The notes under the pieces are model-generated. The model was given only the letters and a program-made list of their open reading frames with translations, ran no database searches and was not told where the DNA came from. Shown piece by piece: positions 44,115 to 53,821 of a stretch of DNA of 64,000 bases. The stretch spans positions 62,001 to 126,000 of the forward strand of contig CBDDKZ010000001.1 in the NCBI GenBank assembly GCA_965230415.1, given 5' to 3'. Origin of the DNA: CBDDKZ01 sp965230415. Its GTDB lineage: Bacteria > Bacteroidota > Bacteroidia > Cytophagales > JAAEPT01. How positions within the stretch are numbered: the first letter of the stretch is position 1; every line of letters begins with the position of its first letter. The position numbers were made by a program, and so were the translations under genes.

Positions 44115-44184
44115 CTTGTGGGTTATGCAAAAGGATCGCAGATCCTACGATATGAGCGCCGGATTACAAATCCGGAGTAGTTGG
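44115..44184 (+). repeat. REP-like repeat, copy 2
   Basis: Second copy of the 70-bp unit, with four differences from copy 1 (two in the 5' part, two adjacent between the hairpins). It lies in the gap upstream of the 355-aa gene. Confidence 0.85.
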
Positions 44185-44430
44185 TGAATATAGCTACAGG
44201 CGGATAGTATTCGATTCGTCCAACATCGCTTCGTTATTGGCTTAGGGCTTCTATTATTAAGACATCTGCAAGCACTGTTAAAAAATTAGTCGCTTACTTA
44301 TTATTGAAATTCACCTCCGGGTAGTATACATGTCCCCGTTTTCAACATTGAACAAACCCTTGCACAATATAAAAGAAGAAATAACACCAAACATTAGGTC
44401 GTTTGACGTTACTTCTTAAATGCTTTAGAA
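44185..44430. other. Intergenic region, nothing recognised
   Basis: About 250 bp between the second REP-like repeat and the end of the beta-helix gene. No gene, promoter or terminator that I can support. Confidence 0.4.
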
Positions 44431-47307
44431 CTATTCTACTACTATTTTCTGACTCCAATAACGGCCGTCTGCAAAGGCCTTGAGCAAGTACATCCCTGTG
44501 TTTAGCTTACTTACAGGAAACTGAAAACTGGTAGATTCGGGTTTAAGGGAAGCAACTACCTGGCCTCTCTGATCAACCAGCTCTACGCGCTCTAACAGCT
44601 CTTCGCTATCAAAAACGATACTTTCTCCTGCGCGCACCGGGTTTGGAAAGGTCCTGATTTCAAAGTTGATGATTGGCAGCACACCAACACAAATATCCGC
44701 GCAAGAGCCACCGCAGTCAACGCCGTCTTCATCGCCACTTTGTACACCATCCACACAATGTTGCGCCTGGATGTATTCAAATATTACTTTGTCAATATGT
44801 AATGTATCTTCCTCAGCTAGTATCTTGAGAACGGCGTCTTCCATCGCATTTAAATGAACTGCTTCCAATTCAACTTTTGCAAACGAACTTACGGAATTGG
44901 TGTTTTCCACTTCTACCTCGTCTATCAACTCATCATCAAGATAGAAGCTTAATTTTGCACCACTGCTCACTGTACTACCTACATAAAATTCAATATCATA
45001 AATTCCTTCTTTTACATCCACTGTATATTCCATCCACTCGTCTTTGGCAAAAGTACCTACCGCGTATCCATCTGTCAGTTTATAGATATCGACAGTTTCG
45101 CTTGCCCGGTACACCGTGTCACCTGCTCTGATAGTATCGTCATGGTATGCCACGGATTCGCCTCCTTCATCAAAATATTCTGCTTCTATAATACCTGGAA
45201 TTTGTAATTTCCATCCATTGAAAGATAACTGCATAGCATCTTTTTCCACAAACACTGCCGTGATATTCAAATCTTTATACAAATAGGTCTTAAACACTTG
45301 TTCTTCGGACTCAATATCGCCCGTCCAGTGCGAAAAGCGATAGCCGCTGGCTGCCTGAGGAATTAATGTCAACAAAGTACACTCTCCATAGACTCCATCG
45401 GCTGTATTTACAGCCCCCTCTCCTACTACATCAACTGTTAACTCAAAGCTGCTGCCACAATAGGCAAATCCACTTACTGACCAATCAAGTACGTTCTCTC
45501 CAACAACTAAGTCTTCGATAGGTCCCACAGTAGGGGTACTATCCCTCATACTAAGATCATAGTCACCATTGACCGTAATTGGATTTCCAAATTGATCTTC
45601 AATTCCCTGTCTGGGCAGTGGTATTCTACCGATAAGCTCATTAGTAACCAAAGGAGTATTCATATCCTGGAAAGAATCATCCATCGTAAATGACACCGTC
45701 GCGCTGGTTGGCGTCTCACTAATATTAAAGTCGATAGATGCGTCACTTTCAGTGGCATCTGTACCTCCCGGGCTCAAAGGAGCACCCTCCATATACAGGT
45801 TATTATTGATAACGCCCCCTTCATCACTATAAGCGAAAAAATTGCTGGATGTTGAAAACCCTGCTATAATATTGTTATACACTTTATTATATACGTTTTG
45901 AACATTGGTAAATAAATAGATCTCAGCCGTATGTGGATTTACCACATAAGCGCCTCTACCTTCTCCGCCACTTACCTGATCAAAATATTGAATACCGTAG
46001 TTTATATGGCAACGGTATAATAGATTATGTGCCAGAATCGTTCCTCCCGAATGACAATCGATTCCCCGATCTGAGCCATTACCTACAAAAATGTTATTAT
46101 CCAGGAGATTTGGTCCAAAATTCGCCTCCAGCCAAATGGCATCGCCACTATTATCATATACAATGTTTCTGGTAATACGAGTACCCTGGTTTGCATAGTC
46201 GATCCACATACCAAAAACAGAGTAATTGCTCTTATATACCCTTCTAATTACGTTACTCTCTATCGTTAAATCCGTACAATTCCATACTTTCAAACCAGCT
46301 GTTTCAAAACCACCTAACAGTCGATCGGTGTTAATATCTTCGATCAGGTTACCTTTGATTAAGGATCTGGAAAAGCCTTTTTGACCCGCAATACCATATT
46401 CTCCACAATTGGTAATAATATTATTTTGAACAGTATGCCCTCCATATAAATCCAGGTTAGAATGCGCTACTCCTGCCGTAAAAGATTCTCCCATCATTAT
46501 ACCTGCAGTTTTGGAAAAGCTTACCTCACAGTTTTGAATAACCCAACCTTTTCCCATTTTAGAACCAACAGCACCTACCTGGGTTATATTGGGAGTAGCT
46601 CCTCCGTCATTCGGTGCCTGCCAGTTTGGTGCAGCGTGGTAAAAGTGTAAACCATCCACTACGATATAGTCTATTCTTCCTTTTGTCGGAAAAAACAGGA
46701 GTTCCCGCACATTGATCTCAGTCATATTGATATTTGGATCCAAACCTGCAAAATTGGCGGTAATAAGTACTGAATCAACAAGGTCATCTACTTTCCAAAA
46801 AAAGTTCGATTCACTAAGATCACTTGATCTTGTCTCTTTTAACTTCTTATGATTTATATAAACTTCTCCTCTGTGGTATTGCTGCCCTTGTAATTGAAAA
46901 TCTCCATCGACATTCAATAAATAAGGGTTATAGTCACCAAAAAAACTATTAGGAATTTTGACTTGCCATAATTCGGTATTAATGCGTTTCCAGTTTTCAA
47001 TGACCTCCGAACCTTTTATGTATACAATGTCGTTTTCAAAATTCTTATATACAATGGGTAATCCGGCTTCACCTGAATTCTGAGGATTTACATACTCCCT
47101 ATAAGTTCCTGAATGAATCAGCACCGTATCACCTGCAACAGCTACTTCTGCGGCTTTAGAAACGCTTAGAAATGGCGAAACCTCTGTGCCATCATTACCA
47201 TCATCACCGTCCTTGGACACATGATATACCATGGCCTTCACTAATAAGCTACTTAACAAGAACGAAACCAATACTACCTTCTTCAACGAATTCATCATAT
47301 TAAACAC
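44431..47307 (-). CDS. Secreted beta-helix polysaccharide-active protein with T9SS domain
   Basis: A 958-residue exported protein (signal peptide at 5-25, start at the first ATG or the one 9-12 bp in). Residues about 25-560 read as a right-handed beta-helix of the pectate-lyase/PbH1 type: YHVSKDGDDGNDGTEVSPF, TVLIHSGTYREYV, NIITNCGEYGIAG. Then an InlB-B-like repeat (GYRFSHWTGDIES), a CBM6-like sandwich (IEAEYFDEGG..., about 700-860), a GVDCGGSC cysteine block like the one in the GH26-like protein, and a C-terminal sorting domain (RTFPNPVRAGESIVF). It probably binds and cuts a polysaccharide; no lyase active site could be fixed. Confidence 0.82.
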   Translation of the reverse strand: MFNMMNSLKKVVLVSFLLSSLLVKAMVYHVSKDGDDGNDGTEVSPFLSVSKAAEVAVAGDTVLIHSGTYREYVNPQNSGEAGLPIVYKNFENDIVYIKGSEVIENWKRINTELWQVKIPNSFFGDYNPYLLNVDGDFQLQGQQYHRGEVYINHKKLKETRSSDLSESNFFWKVDDLVDSVLITANFAGLDPNINMTEINVRELLFFPTKGRIDYIVVDGLHFYHAAPNWQAPNDGGATPNITQVGAVGSKMGKGWVIQNCEVSFSKTAGIMMGESFTAGVAHSNLDLYGGHTVQNNIITNCGEYGIAGQKGFSRSLIKGNLIEDINTDRLLGGFETAGLKVWNCTDLTIESNVIRRVYKSNYSVFGMWIDYANQGTRITRNIVYDNSGDAIWLEANFGPNLLDNNIFVGNGSDRGIDCHSGGTILAHNLLYRCHINYGIQYFDQVSGGEGRGAYVVNPHTAEIYLFTNVQNVYNKVYNNIIAGFSTSSNFFAYSDEGGVINNNLYMEGAPLSPGGTDATESDASIDFNISETPTSATVSFTMDDSFQDMNTPLVTNELIGRIPLPRQGIEDQFGNPITVNGDYDLSMRDSTPTVGPIEDLVVGENVLDWSVSGFAYCGSSFELTVDVVGEGAVNTADGVYGECTLLTLIPQAASGYRFSHWTGDIESEEQVFKTYLYKDLNITAVFVEKDAMQLSFNGWKLQIPGIIEAEYFDEGGESVAYHDDTIRAGDTVYRASETVDIYKLTDGYAVGTFAKDEWMEYTVDVKEGIYDIEFYVGSTVSSGAKLSFYLDDELIDEVEVENTNSVSSFAKVELEAVHLNAMEDAVLKILAEEDTLHIDKVIFEYIQAQHCVDGVQSGDEDGVDCGGSCADICVGVLPIINFEIRTFPNPVRAGESIVFDSEELLERVELVDQRGQVVASLKPESTSFQFPVSKLNTGMYLLKAFADGRYWSQKIVVE

Positions 47308-47443
47308 TAGTCTTTATTAACTATAAAGTTAACCATTTTAAAAAAAATAGTTTCACTTTCACAAATGTAAGCATTGCCATTTGTATCGTTAATTTTTTAT
47401 CTATTATTATCAGCTCTTTTATATATTTAAGAAGTATATTTAA

Positions 47444-48214
47444 ATGATGCCCATGTGCCTTTTTAGACTAGCCATTTTTTTTATTATCATACTCCATAAC
47501 GCTGCATACCTTTACGCACAAAGTCCGGTTTCGGATATAAAAGAAGAGGTAAAAAAAGACAAAACAAGCAGGACCGAATCTTCCGGCACTGACGATTCCG
47601 GAGATAACGATTTGGGAAGTAGCTTTATAGGTTTCCTCATTAGTGATGTATTATTCGAATTAATTGCGCCGGCACAATCCCTGGCATTAGCGAAGGACTC
47701 TATCTATAAGGAACGAAGCTCTTTACTATTGCCGGCGACTTTTGGCCTTGACAACCACGATTTATATTCAAACATAACTATTGCTTTAAGAGGAAATTGG
47801 GGTTTGTTTTCTTCCGAAGTTCGTTTTCATCAATTTAACGACCGGTTTGAAACGTTAAATAGCATCGATTACCAGATTGCCATACTCCGAATTCCTGTTT
47901 TAAGTGTAAACCTGGAAGCCGGCTTAGGTCTCATCCGGCTTCTGGACCCCGAGTATACTTATGGAGAATACCTCATCGGGATTCAATGGAGGCTAGCCAA
48001 TAAGCTTACAAATCTTTCAATCCACCGAAGAGGCTCGTTTAATAATGAAAGTGACATTAAGTTCAGAAAAGAGACTTCTATAGAATTATATCACATTTTA
48101 GACAATGCTCCTGTCTTTAAAATAGCACCTATGGTGCTCTACAGACACCAGAATTATTTCAATAAATTCTCCTATCATTTTTTTGGAGTCGGAATTAATA
48201 TTATTTTCGAATAG
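47444..48214 (+). CDS. Putative outer-membrane protein, 256 aa
   Basis: A signal peptide (FRLAIFFIIILHNAAYLYAQ) is followed by a Ser/Asp-rich linker and alternating amphipathic strands ending in FFGVGINIIFE, the pattern of an outer-membrane beta-barrel ending in an aromatic residue. No family recognised. It is the first of three plus-strand genes running to 49742. Confidence 0.6.
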   Translation: MMPMCLFRLAIFFIIILHNAAYLYAQSPVSDIKEEVKKDKTSRTESSGTDDSGDNDLGSSFIGFLISDVLFELIAPAQSLALAKDSIYKERSSLLLPATFGLDNHDLYSNITIALRGNWGLFSSEVRFHQFNDRFETLNSIDYQIAILRIPVLSVNLEAGLGLIRLLDPEYTYGEYLIGIQWRLANKLTNLSIHRRGSFNNESDIKFRKETSIELYHILDNAPVFKIAPMVLYRHQNYFNKFSYHFFGVGINIIFE

Positions 48215-48281
48215 AATTAAGAAAGAGAGTGCTTATGATCACTTGCTATCTCAATTATTTCCATTTTCAGCTCATAATGTG

Positions 48282-49001
48282 ATGAAAATATTCTACACCA
48301 GTGTTATTATTTTCCTGTTGTTAATTCCCCCCTCCTTGTCGCAACAATATGAACGGGGAGACAAGTTATATATTTGGGATATTTATGGCACGGAACTTAT
48401 TTCCTCTTTGAATAACCCTAAAATTGACACGCAATATTTAGCGCACGGCGAATCTATTGAATTTATAGCGCTTGCGAAATCTTCTAATTTGACTAAAACC
48501 TACCAAGGTGTTCTTAATTATGAAGGAAGTTACCTGAAAGTAAAATCGTCGAAGGGAGTAGGCTTCATATTCAGCGGTGCCATCTCATCGGTAGATATTA
48601 ATCCAATAATAGTAAATAGATACGATTACTTCCCTGAACATATATTGGGTAGCAAACTCGAAGAGCATGAAAATGATAAAACAATCCAAGTGGACAATGA
48701 ACAAATGGTGATGAAAGAAACGGTCACCGTTTATGAAAACGGCAACCACGTATTCACCCCATTCGATGGCTGCTACCTCAACTCCTACCAATTCAAAACC
48801 TTATCGCTGATTGAGACTTATCATTTGATGATGAACTTATACAGCTGGGATATTGACAATTACTCAGTAACGCCCAAATTTACCGGAACTATAGAAAACG
48901 GCTTTACTTTTACCGAAGGTACCATTGCCATCGAACTAATCGAGTTGGACGGCATCTATGAAATACATACTTCCGACTGTGAACAGGCAAAGAAACGCTA
49001 A
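48282..49001 (+). CDS. Hypothetical secreted protein, 239 aa
   Basis: I chose the ATG at 48282 because it starts a signal peptide (MKIFYTSVIIFLLLIPPSLSQ); the frame extends upstream over the previous gene's end. The mature part starts with an SH3-like strand pattern (YERGDKLYIWDIYGTEL) and has a second domain around FDGCYLNSYQFKTLSL. Function unknown. Confidence 0.6.
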   Translation: MKIFYTSVIIFLLLIPPSLSQQYERGDKLYIWDIYGTELISSLNNPKIDTQYLAHGESIEFIALAKSSNLTKTYQGVLNYEGSYLKVKSSKGVGFIFSGAISSVDINPIIVNRYDYFPEHILGSKLEEHENDKTIQVDNEQMVMKETVTVYENGNHVFTPFDGCYLNSYQFKTLSLIETYHLMMNLYSWDIDNYSVTPKFTGTIENGFTFTEGTIAIELIELDGIYEIHTSDCEQAKKR

Positions 49002-49067
49002 TCATTGAACTTTGCTCATAGCCATGGTGTTTTCACGCTATCACTATTCGAACACAAAAGGACTGAG

Positions 49068-49742
49068 ATGAAAAAAGAAGAATTAACAGAAGATGACCTG
49101 CGCCAAATTGCAGCCCAGTTAAGAACCCCAACAGGTGAGGCGGGCATTGAAGTTGGCAATATGATGAATGTTTCCAATTCCACAATGATTGCACCTACAA
49201 TTGATCTTTTAAAGGCAGAACCCGGTCATAAAGTATTGGAAATTGGTCATGGCAATGCCAAACATCTAAGTGATCTGTTTGAGTGTTACCCGGAAATCGA
49301 ATATATGGGACTGGATATTTCAGAGATTATGCACAAAGAAGCGCAGCAATATGCTGAAGCAACATTCCCTGCTAAAAATGTCAGTTTTGAACTTTACGAA
49401 GGAGAGAAAATTCCTTTTCCGGATGCTTCTTTTGATCGTATATTCACTGTTAACACCCTTTACTTTTGGGCCAAACCCGAAGAATTTGCACAAGAGCTAT
49501 ACAGGATTGCACGTCCAAATGGCCTTGTGTTCATTACATTTGTACAAAAGAGCACCATGCTGGAGCTAGCAGTAGCGAAATATGGGTTTCAAATTTATGA
49601 TGACGATGAGGTGAAGTCACTTTTTGCTACTACCAATTTTAGTCAAGTAGCATTTAACGACATGCAAGATACTTTCAAAGGTCTGGCCGGTGAATTCAAA
49701 AACAGGGATTTCACTATAGCGGTGTTTAAAAAAGAAAAATGA
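49068..49742 (+). CDS. SAM-dependent methyltransferase
   Basis: I chose the ATG at 49068 (MKKEELTEDDLRQIAAQL). A 224-residue class I methyltransferase with motif I KVLEIGHGNAKHLSDLF, the acidic residue in YMGLDISE, and IPFPDASFDRIFTVNTLYFW (motif IV), typical of the UbiE/Methyltransf_11 group. The substrate is not clear. It converges on the glutaminyl cyclase gene, with stop codons at almost the same position. Confidence 0.88.
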   Translation: MKKEELTEDDLRQIAAQLRTPTGEAGIEVGNMMNVSNSTMIAPTIDLLKAEPGHKVLEIGHGNAKHLSDLFECYPEIEYMGLDISEIMHKEAQQYAEATFPAKNVSFELYEGEKIPFPDASFDRIFTVNTLYFWAKPEEFAQELYRIARPNGLVFITFVQKSTMLELAVAKYGFQIYDDDEVKSLFATTNFSQVAFNDMQDTFKGLAGEFKNRDFTIAVFKKEK

Positions 49743-50861
49743 TTATTGAACGGAGGTGAGCTTAATCTCGAAAAGTTTAGGCCAGTTTTTACCAGTTACA
49801 AACAATCTATCTTCGTTTTGCAGGTAAGCGATTCCGTTTAACACATCGATATCAGTATGCCTGTCCTCCGGTCTTAATAGACCTTTAAGGTTAATTAGTT
49901 CTATAACAGAAGCTTTATCCGGGTCTATGATAACGATATTATCTGTCTGATAAACATTGGCATAGATTAAACCATTAACAAATTCCAATTCATTTAATTG
50001 ATTGACAGGGCCCTTATCGTCATAAATATTAATTTCCTTCTCAAGCGTAAAATCCTTAGGATTGATATAAAAAAGGGTATTGCTGCCATCGCTCATTATT
50101 AAAGATGTACCATCGTATGTAAGTCCCCACCCATCCATAACTGTCGGATAGGGCCAAACAGCAATTTCTTTGAAGGAATTTTTATTATAAACATGTACTC
50201 TTTGCGATTTCCAGGTCAATTGAAAAATGGAATCCCCTACAATCGCCACACCTTCTCCAAAGTGTTCGTAGGGAAGCTTTTTTTCTTTAAGAACCTGCCC
50301 TGATTCATAATCGAGCTTTTTTAAAACAGACCGACCACGCATGCCTGTCCCTTCATACATATGCCCTTTGTCAAAAAGCAAACCTTGTGTATAAGACTTT
50401 ACATCATGGTTGAATACATTAACTATTTTAAATGAACGTTGCTTTGGTGTATTCCCCGCCAATAATTTTACGGTAAGGTCTTTCGTGTAAAATACCTTAC
50501 CATCTTTATACAAGCTGCTCACCAAGTAATAGTTTCCGGGTAACATGGCTTTTGTATCCAATACAATAACACCACTTTCACCCTTAAGTGGTTTAACTAT
50601 TGTATTATTAAACAAATAACGTACACTATCAACTTCACTGCTATCTACAGATAAATCTACTTTTACTTCAATTTTTTTACCTACGTTATATTTGTGACCT
50701 CCGGACAAAGTCATATTTACCAGCCTTTTAGCAGGACGATTAATTTCGGATATAGCTGTAGAATTGTTTTGTTGGATATTGTTTGAATCCTTACCATCTG
50801 TACAAGACAAGATAAAAACAACTATGCATAGGTATAATGCATGACGCAAGCAGATTCTCAT
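49743..50861 (-). CDS. Glutaminyl-peptide cyclotransferase (lipoprotein)
   Basis: A lipoprotein signal (LCIVVFILSC) and an N-terminal beta-sandwich (about 45-135) precede a five-bladed propeller of the bacterial/plant-type glutaminyl cyclase family: NHDVKSYTQGLLFDKGHMYEGTGMRGRS, MDGWGLTYDGTSLIMSDGS, QLNELEFVNGLIYANVYQTD. These enzymes turn N-terminal glutamine into pyroglutamate, which protects exported proteins; many T9SS cargos carry that end. It is 5 bp downstream of the Fur-type gene. Confidence 0.9.
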   Translation of the reverse strand: MRICLRHALYLCIVVFILSCTDGKDSNNIQQNNSTAISEINRPAKRLVNMTLSGGHKYNVGKKIEVKVDLSVDSSEVDSVRYLFNNTIVKPLKGESGVIVLDTKAMLPGNYYLVSSLYKDGKVFYTKDLTVKLLAGNTPKQRSFKIVNVFNHDVKSYTQGLLFDKGHMYEGTGMRGRSVLKKLDYESGQVLKEKKLPYEHFGEGVAIVGDSIFQLTWKSQRVHVYNKNSFKEIAVWPYPTVMDGWGLTYDGTSLIMSDGSNTLFYINPKDFTLEKEINIYDDKGPVNQLNELEFVNGLIYANVYQTDNIVIIDPDKASVIELINLKGLLRPEDRHTDIDVLNGIAYLQNEDRLFVTGKNWPKLFEIKLTSVQ

Positions 50862-50866
50862 AAAAC

Positions 50867-51298
50867 TCAGGAATTACAATTTTTACATATCCCTTTGATG
50901 TTCACTTCAACATCTTTAACGGTAAAGGAATCAGGGATATTGAAGCTAGGCACCAAATAATCCTCCAAACAAAAAATATTGTCACACTTTTCACAATGAA
51001 AATGCATGTGCTTATGATAATGATCGTGCTCTGAACATACACCTACGCTAAGTGCGTACTTAGCCACACCATCTCCTGCCATCAATTTATGCGTCAAGCC
51101 CTTACTCTCAAAAGAATTAAGCGTTCGATACAATGTTACCCGGTCAAAGTCGGAAGGAAGCGCATCTTCCAGGTCTCCATGTGAAAGTGCATAATCCTTT
51201 TCCAGAAAAATTTTCAGCACTTCCTGTCTGGCTTTGGTAAGCCTTAAAGACTTGCTCTTCAACAAAGTATTTGCTGTATTACTTAAATCTTTCATCAA
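50867..51298 (-). CDS. Fur-family metal-responsive repressor
   Basis: A 143-residue Fur/Zur/PerR-type regulator: winged helix (LTKARQEVLKIFLEKDYALSHGDLEDAL, RVTLYRTLNSFESKGLTHKL), a histidine-rich metal site (SEHDHYHKHMHFHCEKC) and structural zinc cysteines (CEKC, CKNC). The exact metal cannot be told. It shares a transcript with the glutaminyl cyclase. Confidence 0.92.
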   Translation of the reverse strand: MMKDLSNTANTLLKSKSLRLTKARQEVLKIFLEKDYALSHGDLEDALPSDFDRVTLYRTLNSFESKGLTHKLMAGDGVAKYALSVGVCSEHDHYHKHMHFHCEKCDNIFCLEDYLVPSFNIPDSFTVKDVEVNIKGICKNCNS

Positions 51299-51419
51299 AA
51301 ACGAAAATAGACATTTCTCTTAAAAAAACTTAATAATTAGAGAGATGATTCAAAAATTATCATAATTTGTTAAAATGACCGTTTCTTGCCAAAGATTTTA
51401 GGATCCTGAATTTAATCAT

Positions 51420-51427
51420 TAAATTTG
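51420..51427 (+). promoter_or_regulatory. -7-like box very close to the trhO start
   Basis: TAAATTTG fits TAnnTTTG and lies only 3 bp before the likely ATG of trhO at 51431, which would give an almost leaderless transcript. No -33 TTG at good spacing, so it may be chance. Confidence 0.35.
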
Positions 51428-51430
51428 CAC

Positions 51431-52465
51431 ATGGCTTCTAAGAACAAACCTTTACATAATCGTGTAAACGGAAAAGAATTAAAAGAACGATTAATAAATT
51501 CTACAGAGAAACGAACCACCATCTCTTTTTACAAATACCATCACATTGATGAGCCACATGATTTTAGGGACGAGCTTTTTCGCCTCTTACAGGATATAGA
51601 TGTATTTGGAAGGATTTACCTGGCCAATGAGGGCATTAATGCACAAGTCAGCGTTCCTACTGATAAACTGGAGCAGTTTAAAACCACATTATACAATATT
51701 CCATTTCTAAAGGGTGTTCGTCTAAACAATGCTTTTGAGGATAATGGCAAATCCTTTTTCAAGTTAATGATAAAAGTACGTAAGAAAATTGTAGCAGATG
51801 GATTGGACGACAGTACTTTTGACCCTTCTGATACGGGAGCTTACTTAACTGCCGAGAATTTCAATGAACTTACAGACAAAGACGATACGATTTTAGTGGA
51901 TATGCGTAACCACTACGAATCGGAAGTCGGACATTTTGAAGGGGCCCTACTTCCCGAGGCTGATACATTTAGGGAAGAGCTGCCGATGGTAGAAAAAATG
52001 CTTGAAAATGAAAAAGACAAACACATTGTAATGTACTGTACCGGAGGCATTCGCTGTGAAAAAGCCACCGCTTATTTTAAACACAAGGGTTTCAAAAATG
52101 TATATCACCTGGAAGGAGGTATTATTAAATACGCTCAGGACGCAAAGGCCCAAGGACTAAAAAATAAATTCAAAGGAAAAAACTTCGTTTTCGACGAAAG
52201 ACTCGGAGAACGTATAAGTGATGAAATCATTAGTAGATGCCATCAATGCGGTATTCCATGCGATACACACGTTAATTGCGCGAATGACGCCTGCCATCGT
52301 CTTTTCATTCAATGCGAAAAATGTAAACAAAATTTCGATGAATGTTGTTCAATTGAATGTAAAGAATTAAATTTAGTTTCTTCTTACAAAAAGAATGAAT
52401 ACAAAAACAAAATACAAAATGCTGGTTTCTTCAGAAATAGTCGAAAAAGACAATTAGACGACTAA
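51431..52465 (+). CDS. trhO: tRNA uridine(34) hydroxylase TrhO (rhodanese family)
   Basis: The TrhO (YceA) family hydroxylates uridine 34 in tRNA wobble positions. I prefer the ATG at 51431 over the TTG two codons upstream. The N-terminal acylphosphatase-like domain (GRIYLANEGINAQVSVP) is followed by a rhodanese domain with the active cysteine in IVMYCTGGIRCEKA, then a cysteine-rich C-terminal zinc region (CHQCGIPCDTHVNCAND.., CEKCKQ). About 344 residues, as usual. Confidence 0.93.
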   Translation: MASKNKPLHNRVNGKELKERLINSTEKRTTISFYKYHHIDEPHDFRDELFRLLQDIDVFGRIYLANEGINAQVSVPTDKLEQFKTTLYNIPFLKGVRLNNAFEDNGKSFFKLMIKVRKKIVADGLDDSTFDPSDTGAYLTAENFNELTDKDDTILVDMRNHYESEVGHFEGALLPEADTFREELPMVEKMLENEKDKHIVMYCTGGIRCEKATAYFKHKGFKNVYHLEGGIIKYAQDAKAQGLKNKFKGKNFVFDERLGERISDEIISRCHQCGIPCDTHVNCANDACHRLFIQCEKCKQNFDECCSIECKELNLVSSYKKNEYKNKIQNAGFFRNSRKRQLDD

Positions 52466-52542
52466 ATATTCCTATAAAAATCAGTTTATTGTATGATCAA
52501 AAATTCCATAATTTACTTAAGTTTCATTAAATCCCGCACAAA

Positions 52543-53103
52543 ATGAAAAAAGAAGATTATTGGGGTGAAATCTGGATGGACTATCGTGAAAGCGATTGGC
52601 GTGAAGATGAGCTTTTTAAAATTTCTAACTTCGGTAGAATAAAAAGCTTTAAAGTCAATAAGACAGATGGCAAATTGATGCCTGGTTCAAATTTGAACGG
52701 TTATTTGACACTTAACGCCACACGTAAAAACGGTAAGAACATATCCAGGTATATCCATAAGATTGTAGCGGAGCTTTTTCTTACAAAAGGTCCCGATGCA
52801 AAGTATGTGCTTCACCTCGACTACGACAAGAGCAACAATCATGTTGACAATTTAAAATGGGCAACACTTAAAGAAAAAACCGCCCATCATTCTCAAAATC
52901 CTGAACGTTTAAAGTTTATTGGCAATCCTACCAATGCCAAATTAACCGAAAGTAAGGTAAAGCTAATTAAGAAAAAGCTCAATGATCCGAACAGAAAAAC
53001 CCGTATGAAAATGATTGCAAAGCAATTTGGAATCTCAGAAATGCAGCTTTGGCGCATTAAATCCGGGGAAAACTGGGGATATGTAAAAGCTGATGAAGAT
53101 TAG
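52543..53103 (+). CDS. NUMOD4/HNH-type endonuclease-like protein
   Basis: A 186-residue protein with an N-terminal NUMOD4-like segment (LFKISNFGRIKSFKVN), an HNH-type core (YIHKIVAELFL, LHLDYDKSNNHVDNLKWAT) and a C-terminal helix-turn-helix (MKMIAKQFGISEMQLWRIKSGENW). Such proteins are usually phage or intron homing endonucleases. Here it stands alone between chromosomal genes, with no intron visible. The nuclease residues look mostly intact. Confidence 0.85.
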   Translation: MKKEDYWGEIWMDYRESDWREDELFKISNFGRIKSFKVNKTDGKLMPGSNLNGYLTLNATRKNGKNISRYIHKIVAELFLTKGPDAKYVLHLDYDKSNNHVDNLKWATLKEKTAHHSQNPERLKFIGNPTNAKLTESKVKLIKKKLNDPNRKTRMKMIAKQFGISEMQLWRIKSGENWGYVKADED

Positions 53104-53120
53104 AGACTAATTTATCCTGG

Positions 53121-53149
53121 CACTGCGTAGCTAACTAACCTATGCAGTG
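53121..53149. terminator. Bidirectional hairpin terminator
   Basis: CACTGCGTAG (53121-53130) pairs with CTATGCAGTG (53140-53149) with one G-T pair, between two convergent genes. The T-rich tail is a few bases away on the plus strand. Confidence 0.6.
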
Positions 53150-53161
53150 ACAGTGATATTT

Positions 53162-53821
53162 TTATATAATTCCGGCTTCCAGCGCTATTCGTACCAATTC
53201 AGCAACATTATTGGCATTCATCTTTTTCATCATGTTCAAACGATGTGACTCAATAGTTCGTACACTGATCCCAAGATTATCTGCTATTTCTTTATTGCTT
53301 AAGCCATTAGAAATCTGAGACAGTATATCTATCTCACGTCGTGACAGTTCTACATCTAAAGTCCTGACAGGCTTGGTACTACCCCCGTCTTCTGTACTAT
53401 TGAGGTACCTGTCTATGATAAAACTGGATATATCATGGCCATAATACCTTTTCCCCTTGGCAACAGTTCTAATCGCATCCAGGAACTTGTATTTGTCTGC
53501 GTCTTTTAACACATAGCCAAGTGCCCCATACTCAACGGCCTCCAATACATACTCTTCAACATCAAACATGGATAAAATGAGAATCTTAGTCCGGAGCCCA
53601 AGCTCTTTGATACGTTTCACACTTTCTATACCTGTCATCTCAGGCATCGAAACATCCATCACTAACAAATCGGGAGCTAATGTCGAAACCAGATCTATGG
53701 CTTCTTTGCCATTAGCGCCTTCTCCTATTACCTCAACATCGTCTTCGTTTTCCAGAAGTTGTTTAATACCATTTCTTACTATATCGTGGTCATCGACCAA
53801 CACAATCCGAATTTTAGACAT
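53162..53821 (-). CDS. NarL/LuxR-type response regulator (partner of kinase 1)
   Basis: A 219-residue regulator: receiver domain with acidic pocket (VDDHD), phosphoacceptor Asp in PDLLVMDVSMPEM and the conserved Lys (VLKDADK), and a LuxR-type helix-turn-helix (LSRREIDILSQISNGLSNKEIADNLGISVRTIESHRLNMMKK). It overlaps the stop of the kinase gene by 8 bp. It probably controls the nitrate/nitrite genes next to it. Confidence 0.93.
   Translation of the reverse strand: MSKIRIVLVDDHDIVRNGIKQLLENEDDVEVIGEGANGKEAIDLVSTLAPDLLVMDVSMPEMTGIESVKRIKELGLRTKILILSMFDVEEYVLEAVEYGALGYVLKDADKYKFLDAIRTVAKGKRYYGHDISSFIIDRYLNSTEDGGSTKPVRTLDVELSRREIDILSQISNGLSNKEIADNLGISVRTIESHRLNMMKKMNANNVAELVRIALEAGII

Noticed and set aside
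42819..44184. The two 70-bp repeats as a CRISPR array
   Set aside because: Only two units, 1.2 kb apart with a gene between, internal double hairpins and no cas genes.
51420..51427. A firm promoter call for trhO
   Set aside because: The -7-like box is only 3 bp from the ATG and lacks a -33 element; kept only as a low-confidence site.
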